Shown here in pieces: positions 55,518 through 64,000 of a stretch of 64,000 nt of DNA (within the stretch, counting starts at the first letter, position 1; the number at the start of each line of letters is the position of its first letter). The position numbers and the translations under genes were made by a program. The notes beneath the pieces were generated by a model. It saw nothing but the letters and a program-made list of their open reading frames with translations, made no database searches and was not told the origin of the DNA. Origin of the DNA: Cubamyces lactineus (Eukaryota; Basidiomycota; Agaricomycetes; Polyporales; Polyporaceae); assembly GCA_022376465.1 (NCBI GenBank), contig JACDTU010000017.1, positions 248,001 through 312,000 on the forward strand, read 5' to 3'.

Positions 55518-56901
55518 TTGGCGGTCGATTTGTTTCCGCCTTTGCGAATACCGGAGATGGTTGGGCCTTTTCTCCGGATCTCACTCGGATGTGGGTGCGG
55601 GCGATGTCCTGTTCATATGGCCTTTGTGTCGGGAGTGTGCGCTCAGGTGGTAGGATGGCTGTTCACTATCTCAGGGTCTGGCACAAATACTTACATATCC
55701 AATGCTCGCGTATTCACATCCACACCTTGGTGTTTACCAAATGGTGTCCGCGTTGAGTGAGGCCTTTGAAAATGTATCAACCAACGGGCGCAAGGCTGTG
55801 GGTCACTGCACATTGTACGTCGCATGCGTTGTTCCTAGACGCGACAGAACGATTATATCGCCCTCTTCATCTAGACATCTTGCCGCGCTCACCGCCAACA
55901 TGTGCACACCTGTGTATGTTCGTATATCCCGTCGATCGACCGAAGAATGTTCCTACTTATGCTATAACGGCATGTGAGGAACCGATGGCAAGGTGTTCTT
56001 GCTTTCTCGAACTGCAACTCTTTCTGGAAGACGTCGGTGCGAGGATGTGACCGCCCCCGTCCCGCATGGGGCATGGTCGGGTCGGGATTGATGAGATCTA
56101 TCAGAGAACGGACGATTGATCCCGAGCCCAGCGGCGGACGTGCCTCCATTCAAGCGCCCATGACTGGGCGGCTCACTTCCACTTACCACCACCTCAAGAC
56201 TTAATCGTGTGGACATATCGGTCAGTGAGCGGTGACTGGCAAGCAATCTCTCTATAACTAAGTTGATTCCATGGTTTCTTAGTGCATATACTCGGCGTAG
56301 CGCTTTGCTGCACACAAAAACCCTGAAGATCTTAATGATCGTGTGGGCGGGAAGAGCAGCTTCTCTCGTGATGCCAATCTGAGTTCTCCCTGCGATGGTA
56401 GCTACCTCCTATTCAGCGGGACGTGAGTTTCTTCTTCATGCATCTTGACGGTTGGGGCCTGGCCTTGCAGATCAGACGCCTGAGCGAGCCACTCACATCT
56501 CGAGAAAGCTACGCCTGCCGCGGGCCACGCGTGATTGATGAAGCCCGAACTCTGCAGATCACTTCAGTAGGGCTGTCCATTATATCATCTCGTCAAGGGC
56601 GCCAGGATACAGGATACATATACGACGGGCAAAGTCACATCCTGATCGCTCCCCGTCACCTATTCCCGCACGCTGTACGATGAGCCGTTCCCCCATCGCT
56701 ACCACGTCAATCATTGGCAGCGGTCTCCATCATCATGCAGCAAGCGTTCGATGGCCCCATGGCGGCGCCCCTTTCTCTTCCTCATCGACATGCGCACGCG
56801 GCAGCGCATACATATCCCTCAGCGTGGGCGTCTCGTCCCACCCACTTTCGTTCCTTCTCCCCCTTCCTTCTCCCCGTTCTGCTTGTTTCCCTTCTGCGCC
56901 C
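55518..56901. other. Intergenic
   Basis: About 1.4 kb between the LYR gene and the Ser-rich gene. The following gene's frame stays open up to 56680, so its start could lie upstream of 56902; otherwise nothing recognised. Confidence 0.4.
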
Positions 56902-58312
56902 ATGGCGCTTCCGGCCTCCGGACAACGAGGATACCAGGATTCGACGCACAAGATGGCCGCTGTGCGACCAAAGCTTGCTGTAGCCCCGTCTGGAGCGGTG
57001 CGTGCCTGGAGCACTGTGGATTCGATGGCGCCTTCGGCGTCGACCAGCTTCTTGGATATGAGGTCTTCAAGTCCCGCTGGTCCCAGTGCTCCCGGGCCGA
57101 GTGCTGCGACAACGGCGAAAGGCAAGGTAACGTCTCACACCGCATGCACTGCCCAAGGATCGTTTCAGACTGACGCTCGTGTGGGCAGGCAACAGCGGCG
57201 CCCCAGCCTAATGTTAAGAAAATGCGGCGGAGAGTGGCTCTCCTGACGGGTGTACACCTCAACCTCCCGAGCTCCCCTGTCACTGGGCCATCACCACCAG
57301 GCTCTTCGCGCGAGATGGCGTGGACGTTCACTGCAGAATGGGATTCGGCACACGATGAGATTGTCTTCAGCGAGGTCGAGAGCGCAAGCTCCGCCTCGTC
57401 CTCGTCTTCGTCCTCATCATCGTCTCTCACGCACTTCATTGCCAGTCCTGTCCCCTTTGACGTAGACGAGGACGAGATCTTCGACATTGACGTGCTAAGC
57501 GCCCCTCCCGTCACGACCGCACCCTCCCATTTCTCCGACATGCAATCTGGCATACAATCCTCCTCGTCCTCCTCGTCCGCCGCTTCTTCCCCTTCCTCTC
57601 CCGCCGTTTCAGACATTTTCGACTTCTACACGACTACACCCAGCACACTGTCCTTTGCGCACCACGAACGGAATGGTTCCGTCTCCACCGCTCCTTCTTC
57701 GCCTGTCGGTCCGCTTTCGCCTACCGAGCAATCTCCGCCTTCCTACTCTGACAGCCGTCACGACCCGCCCATCATCTCGGTCACATTCTACCATGAAGCC
57801 GAGGACCCCGCGCGCGGAGGCACGAACATGCATCCTGGCGCGACGGTGTCTGCGTTCGACGCGTACACCTTCGACTTCTCATCGTTCCACGAAAAGCGGG
57901 CTATGTCGCCCCCAGCATCCGGTCCCAACCGTCCTGCGATCTCTCGAAGGCCACTGCCGCCCGTGCCTGTTCGGTCATCCTCGATGGGAGCCGTGCAACC
58001 AGGCTCCGGCCCCCAGCTGCGGTCGGTTCGAGACGATGTACGTCTCCAGCGAGCGTTATCATCGCTATAGGCTGGCTAGTTGTCTAACTAGAGATGCCGT
58101 CACAGCGCTCAACCGTGACGAGGGCGATGCCGTCGTCATACTCTTCTCCAACCCCAGGACCGCTCCATGCGCGTGCTGCGAGTCTCGAATATCCTGGACA
58201 TGGGAAGACCAAAGGGACGTCGGGAATCCGACCGCGGGAGAACGCCGCAGGGAAACATTCTCGGTCAATCAGCGCAGCACACTCTGGGGGCTCGCACCCG
58301 CGCCACCGTTGA
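56902..58312 (+). CDS. Uncharacterised Ser/Pro-rich, probably disordered protein
   Basis: No family recognised. Three exons: 56902-57126, 57189-58037, 58106-58312; 426 aa. The frame is also open upstream to an ATG at 56680, so a longer start is possible; 56902 has the better context (GCCCATGG). Contents: MALPASGQRGYQDSTHKM, a Ser/Ala/Pro linker, KKMRRRVALLTGVHLNLPSS, an acidic patch, several poly-Ser runs, PPIISVTFYHEAEDPARGG, and RPAISRRPLPPVPVRSSSM, a proline-rich stretch that could bind SH3 domains. The last exon was chosen because RDD|RSTVTRAM joins two coding stretches in phase over a standard intron; without it the frame ends at 58070. Nothing indicates a catalytic domain. Confidence 0.55.
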
Positions 58313-59550
58313 TTCCTGGTGCTGTCTACAGTCGTATTTTCGTCGCTTTCGACTTTGCATTCATACTTTCATACTGTACTTTTTATCCCTTGTTCTCGCA
58401 TCCGACTCTGTCATGTTTCGGGTGCGAAGTTTCATCTTTCTGCGTGTCCAGCCCGCACCTGTTTACTTTTCTTCCATAACTTTATTCGTTCATTGCTGGC
58501 CACTTCCCTCCTCCTATCTACCCCTTCATACCCTCTCCTTATTCTATCCTATCCGGGCTCGCCGCCGCCATGTGTACATTAGAGTCCGCGACCCACATCA
58601 CCGTCCGCCGTGCACCAATCGTTTTGCACACTATTGGCAAATGGACGCACAGTGCAGTACTGCCCGCACGAGTCTACAGAATGTATGTCCCATGCGCAAT
58701 CACCCGCTACGCCCGCTATAATGTGTACGGACAACAGCGCTGCATCGCGCCATCCTGGCGCGCCCGCATCGACATCCCTGATCGCGATCGCTAGCTGACC
58801 GGGGGAGGCACAGACGCAAGCAACAGTATCGTTCCGAATTTCCCCTCGGGTCCTTCCGACCCGCCGACCCTACGCAGGACGCACAGCACTCTCGGCACCC
58901 CAGGAGACCGTCATAGCGCTCTGGTCTTGCCTACCTCAGAGTCCGACATCTCGATATCCCGATGCGGTGTTCAAGTTCTGAGGTTCTGAGAGGATGATAC
59001 CGTCTGATCGACCTCCTCGGTCTACATGGTAATTGCCTGCCTGCGTGTCTGTATCTGATAGCCTTGCAGGGACGCGCCGCGTTGCCATTGGACGGTCGAC
59101 GGTGGGTCCGCATGGCAGCTGGCTGCTTGACATGTGTAGGCACGACCTTCGCTCGTCCACGTATCGGCGGAGATGGCGCGTGTAGACATACCCGCGCTGC
59201 AGTGGGAATACCGCAGTGGCAGACCTAGAGCAGGCAAGTATGGAGTCCATGTCGGTGAGAGCGAGGACGGAAGGAGGACATTGCCGTTCGGGTAGCATCT
59301 CAATCGTTCTCGGAAACGTTGCTGAGGCGTTCTATGCGCAAGTCTATACATTGCCGCACCTGGGAAAGTATCGAGAAGTAAGAAGCAAGACGTCCGCAGA
59401 TACTGTGCATCCAGGAAGATATCATACTGTATCCAAGAAGACATACAACCATCGGTCATCTATAGAAGTGAAGACACCGTTGAAACACCGGTTCTCGACG
59501 TCGTTGACACCACACGCAAAACAATCTATCGTAAACTCTTCCTCAAAGCA
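58313..59550. other. Intergenic, convergent 3' ends
   Basis: About 1.24 kb between the Ser-rich gene and the SulP stop, T-rich at 58330-58560. No supported gene. Confidence 0.4.
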
Positions 59551-62500
59551 TCAGGCGCTAGGACTCCATTCCTGCGCGACCGATACCTGTCGTTCCCGCA
59601 TGGCCGCCTCGACGCGCGCCATGGCACTCGCGACGTCCTTGCAGAACGCGTCTTCGCCAAGGAGATTGACAATCCCGGCTTTCTCGAATGACAGTAGCGG
59701 CCCAGGCTTGAGATGCGTAATGTACAGACCGACGCCACGGTTCTGTAGATGATCACCCGACAAACATGAAGGCATGGCGCATCACACGGCCAAGTGAGTT
59801 GGGGGATGGTAGCAGCAGCGACAGGAACAGTTAGTGAAGCGCGGATTGACGAGCAAATGTCCGGTCCCGACGCACCTTGTACGTCTCCACCAACTCGTGG
59901 AAGATCTGCACCGCTCTGTGCAAAATGGTCAGCGGACAGGCGTATTTGTAGCGGCGGGGTTAACGAAACGAGATGAAAGGACAACTCACGAAGCGTCGAT
60001 GGTGTCTACGTCGGCGAGATGGAAGACGAGGACGTTCGCATCGTGCCTGTGTGGCTCATCGGCCGGGTGATGCTTATCGTGCCCGTAAAGCTCGAGCCGC
60101 CGCAGCCGTTCTGTGTGCGGGGGCGACCAGTGAGCGCAGCATCAGCGCCCGTTCTGATGCATTAAGGGAGCCTCAACAGCAGCACGCACCTTTCAGCTGT
60201 GCGGTGTTTGCTATCCATCGGTAGCGCCCAATGCGATAGAGGTCAGTAACAGGTCGTGTGCGGCGGTAAGAGCTAGGGTGGGAGCGAAGCGCGAGGAAAG
60301 TCCGGGAACGCACCGAAGTCGAGGTTCTCTCTGATGCGGACGATCAGCACGCCCTGGGCATCCTCTTCTGCTTCGGGATTCTCGTCAATCGGCTTCCACC
60401 TCTCCGTGCCAGGAATGCGGCCCTAATTCCCGTAAAGTAGAGTGAGACAGTAAATTCTCGAGAGTTGATCGCAGGCGCAACAGGTGAAGGGAGGAGTGGA
60501 GGAATCGACTAACCAAAATCGTCATGCGGGGCCTCGACGAGCGCCTAACGACGAGCAGGAGCGAGATGACAACGCTGACTGCGATCCCGATTTCGACGTT
60601 CCAGATGATAGTCAGCACAAACGTGAGCGTCATGAGTGCGAGGTCGATCCACGCCTTCATCCTAATGCACGCCACTCATCAGCACTATGCGCAGACCAAA
60701 CTGACTACTACCCCGCCCTAGCGGAGCCGCAGGTAAATGACCAGTCTGCGTGAGCTGAGAACTCACCTCCAGTAGAAGATGGCGTCATGGGGGAGCTCCC
60801 CGAGGAGCGAGAACACGATCAAGCAGATGCTGTGATCAACGTTTAGTTCATCGATATCATCAAAGGGCAGGAACCATGCGGTGCACTGCTGGCTACAGCA
60901 GCCAACGCAGCGGAGGCACGTCAGTACAACTTATGCGCGACCACTCACATAGAGGCCAACACGCATTTCGGGAGGTAGTACAGCCAAGGAAGGAGGAAGA
61001 ACGTTGCGAGGAGGACAATGGTCGAGCACACGAGCGACGCCATCTGCGTACGACCACCAAGATCGCCATTCAGCTTCGACCTGTTTCCCATACAGTCAGC
61101 CACGCACTTAGCTAACGCGATGTATACGCAGGGCCGGCAGGAGTGGCCCATCGACAAGGCGTCCGATCCTGCGGCATAGCGCTGCTTACCTAGTGATAGA
61201 CCCGTAAGCAGGCAGCGTGCCGGGCACGAACGATCCGACGATGTTGCCCGCGCCGAGCGCGACGAGCTCACGGTTCGGGCTGATGCTGTACCCAAAACGG
61301 CCTGCGTTCTGCTTCGCCGCGACGATGCTGTCCAGGAAGCCGACGACGGAGATCAGCCTGCGCGCGCACCCAAACGGTACACCCAAACACGAGTGAGGAG
61401 CGCGGTTGTGCGGATGAGGGTATGGTTGCCGACGCAGATGTGGGTGTGGTTGCGAGTAGGTTGCGGTAGTGTTGGGATATGTAGATGTGATATGTGAGCG
61501 AGCGCCGACGATGAAATGAAGTGACAGGGAGCTTACACTGCCGTCGACGTCGTCCGCCGAAGGAATCGCATCGTCACCTTACGGAGAGGGAACTGCACGA
61601 ACGAACTACCCGTGTTGATCGGCACCGAGCCCAAGATCTCCACCCCATCTTGGTCCCAGTCAAACTTGTCCGACAGCACTGTGTATAAGGCACAAGAAGC
61701 CCCGATGAGCTTCCTTCGGATACACATCCTAACACAGGCAACTTGAAACGTGGTGGGCAAGGACTCACGTGTGGAGACGACAACAACGATGAACACCTCC
61801 GGAAGGCGGTAGATGAACCAATACCGCTTGCCGGCACGCTTGATAGCACGCATACCAACAAGGACAGCGAGCGCGCCGAAGCTGATGAGCGCGGTGAGCC
61901 GGTGCGCGTGCGTGAACACATTCTCGACCAGGAAGAACAGCTTGTCCAGTGTCGACTTGGGCTGTAGGACGTGTTCGAGGTTTGTCAACCCAAACATCGG
62001 GATGAGCTGTTCGCTATGCATACTAGTGAGTATTCATGCTCCTCATAGCGCGTGTAGGTGGAGAAGGAGCGCCTGGACGTACGTCATGATGACGACGGCA
62101 ACGGCAGTAACGAAACCGCGCAGGAGCGCACGGCTCAACACAACATCTAGGAAGCCGAGCCTGAAGAGCCCGAGGAGGAAGCTGATCAAGCCAACCTGGT
62201 ACATGCACGCATATACTCAGTACAAATGCTCGGGGCGCTGCTTCCGAGAACAGACCTGAAAGGTGATGATTGTAGAGATTGCTAGGGATGTTGCGTTGGG
62301 GTCGACGGGGTGCGTGTGAGGATCCGAGTGCATTATTTCATCAACAGCTTGACCGACAAGCAGAGACAGTGCGGCTTCTGGCGCAACATTGAGCTGCCTT
62401 GACGTCCCCAATAATGCATATACAATGCCCGGAATAGCCGCGGAGAACTGAGAACATATGTAAGCCACTCGGAGGTCAATTGACATGTCATTGCGGCAGG

Positions 62501-63130
62501 TCTGACTCACAAGGCCCGTAACAGGGCTCAACTTCGCAAGCGACGACGCGTATGAGACGGACTGTGGTATCAACATACTCGCTACCGTAATTCCTGCAAG
62601 GAAATCACCAGCGAATCTACCGAATAACTTGACTTCAGCTTCGGCCTACATACACACAAGGGTCCAAATACGCACAGCGAGAGGGAATACTGGGGTATCC
62701 AAGCCGTAGATGGGACATAATACCGCACTTTGGCCCATGTCGACTTTCTACGCCAAAGCGGAGGTCTACCACTGGGCCCTTCAAGGGAAGGTCATTGAGC
62801 ATGCCCATCAAACATTTAAAAAGGGCACTAGGAATGCTTCTCAATGTCTAACAAATGCTCACCTTTCTGCGACCGCGTCTCTCCTTCCTCAACGTCGTCG
62901 AGCCCGCTCGCATGCTCACTCAGAAGCGCAGTGCGTTCCCCATCCTCGTCTGCAGGTATCCCGGGCGTTCGCGGAGTCATGGCGCCACTTCCAGGTAGAC
63001 TGTACGTTCCACGGATGCTAGAGGTCGCTGAGCCGTAACGAGAGAGCGTCCGCGTGTTGTACGGCCCTTGTGACGGCCTAAGCATGTTGGCATCCGATCC
63101 ACCTCCAGCCGCAGGCACGTTCGGATCCAT
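59551..63130 (-). CDS. SulP/SLC26 sulfate (anion) transporter with STAS domain
   Basis: Plasma-membrane anion transporter. Sixteen coding exons from 63130 down, all in phase: 62863-63130, 62672-62778, 62511-62627, 62256-62447, 62083-62195, 61769-62013, 61537-61678, 61190-61357, 60949-61080, 60767-60829, 60514-60661, 60314-60422, 60190-60210, 59990-60110, 59876-59915, 59551-59742; 725 aa. A disordered N-terminus precedes YYVPSTAWIPQYSLSLC. The SulP core has FLAGITVASMLIPQSVSYAS, GIVYALLGTSRQLNVAPEAA, GLFRLGFLDVVLSRALLRGF and VGFLDSIVAAKQNAGRFGYS. The C-terminal STAS domain has GVLIVRIRENLDFANTAQLK and VLVFHLADVDTIDASAVQIF. The 21-nt exon 60190-60210 encodes part of that STAS strand-helix link. 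Substrate (sulfate versus other anions) is not fixed by sequence alone. Confidence 0.9.
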
Positions 63131-64000
63131 CGCGATTCTCCAAAGGATTGACCGACGAGATGGATTTGAACGTGAAGATAGCTGCAAGTGAAGCCGAACT
63201 TAGAGGCCCGCCGCAAAGCACACAAGAGCTACGTAGCACGAGTCACAGAGTGCAAAAGCAATTCAGCGGCTCTACCACAGAACGTACTTGGTACTGATGG
63301 ACGCTGAACGTTAAGACGCAGAGAAAGGGAGAAATGTCCGTCTATGTTCTGCATGTCGAGGCACGGCGCGTCTGGCTGGTCTGCGGGAGAGGATGCAGGC
63401 GCCCGTCAAGCGCCCATTGACACGGCTATCCTCGCACTCTGATTGGCTGAGCACCGATTGGTACCTCATGCACGTAGCCGAGCGAATTACTTGTACCGAT
63501 ACGCTTTTATCTCTATCCCCCGGTTACTGTCTCTCTGAAGAAAACAACTCCTAGATGTCTGCGTGCTCATGATCAACTCGACATCGGCCTTTTTTCTCTT
63601 GGGGACATGTCGATGGTACAAAACTTCGAGGATATATCGAACTCTATCGCTACCAGCACTCAACCGCGGTTTCGAACTTTTTCGAACCCCTGGAATTGCA
63701 GTCTTTCCAGCGGGGCCTCGTTCGAAAATTCGACGTGAGTTACGTTCGCATGTGGAGGGCCTTTCCATAGGGCCTCCTTGCTGTTGGATTCAATAACATC
63801 AGCTGTGGGACGCGGTTATGGTCGCCATTGGCTCACGTACAACTTGCCCAACGCCTCTTCTTCTCCCTGAGCAGTTCCGATTACATCTCCTCCCTATATC
63901 GTTGTCCAGTCAGGTTAGTATTCATGGCATGCAGAGGAACTTCTTGGAGAGGCGTACCGGATCATTCTTCACCCAGCCTACTACTCCTAGCTGTTGGGCC
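63131..64000. other. Upstream region of the SulP gene, to the window end
   Basis: About 0.87 kb with two CCAAT boxes (below) and a cluster of TTCGAA palindromes (63671, 63681, 63721). No coding exon that I can support; the right end may enter another gene. Confidence 0.4.
63442..63461 (-). promoter_or_regulatory. Pair of CCAAT boxes upstream of the SulP gene
   Basis: Two CCAAT motifs on the minus strand (ATTGG on plus at 63442 and 63457), 15 bp apart and about 310-330 bp upstream of the ATG. CCAAT pairs are known binding sites for the HAP/NF-Y complex; use here is inferred. Confidence 0.5.

Noticed and set aside
57001..57050. Possible 50-nt intron (GTGCGT..CCAG) in exon 1 of the Ser-rich gene
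   Set aside because: Removing it shifts the frame and leads to a stop just after the next exon junction, whereas the unspliced reading joins exon 2 in phase.

Overview
The window looks like nuclear DNA of a basidiomycete fungus, most likely an Agaricomycete. The genes are dense and carry many short introns (about 44-75 nt, GT..AG), coding regions are GC-rich, and the gene content is fungal: an Erv2-type oxidase, DPH5, LSM4, SWR1, the SFC1 succinate/fumarate carrier, a proteinase K-like subtilase, a GH28 pectinase, F-box/LRR proteins and a SulP transporter. Exon structures below were worked out by hand from splice signals, reading phase and family conservation; no alignment was run.

Layout. 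1-425 (-) 5' end of cytoplasmic asparaginyl-tRNA synthetase; 987-1993 (+) Erv2-type sulfhydryl oxidase; 2405-3535 (+) diphthine synthase DPH5; 4999-6789 (+) F-box/LRR protein; 6987-7948 (-) LSM4; 8634-10439 (+) membrane-anchored DUF7330-like protein; 10711-12530 (-) secreted GH28 pectinase; 13631-14428 (+) TMEM223-like membrane protein; 15248-16923 (+) second DUF7330-like protein; 18078-19855 (+) divergent PKA-type kinase; 20765-26323 (+) SWR1 ATPase; 26.3-29.6 kb simple-sequence-rich DNA, partly inside an intron of an unknown gene at 28343-30698 (-); 33209-35996 (+) ArsB/NhaD-like transporter; 36164-36234 (-) tRNA-Glu; 38100-39605 (+) SFC1; 40358-42872 (+) and 46771-48561 (-) two unknown membrane proteins sharing a C-terminal basic signature, enclosing a subtilase (43481-45300, -), an intron-containing tRNA-Leu (45642-45743, -) and a Cox14-like protein (45858-46321, +); 48794-49953 a span bounded by inverted repeats; 50015-50085 (-) second tRNA-Glu; 50267-51994 (-) second F-box-like protein; 52784-53272 (-) small secreted protein; 54666-55517 (+) LYR protein; 56902-58312 (+) Ser-rich unknown; 59551-63130 (-) SulP/SLC26 transporter.

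Functionally this is a housekeeping neighbourhood (translation, RNA processing, ER redox, mitochondria, chromatin) mixed with lineage-specific membrane and F-box proteins. There is no biosynthetic cluster, no intact transposase and no CRISPR array. The best leads are the kinase with a rebuilt activation segment, the two unknown proteins sharing a basic C-terminal motif, the inverted-repeat span beside tRNA-Glu, the LSM4 intron hairpin, and the repeat-rich intron at 28.9-29.6 kb.
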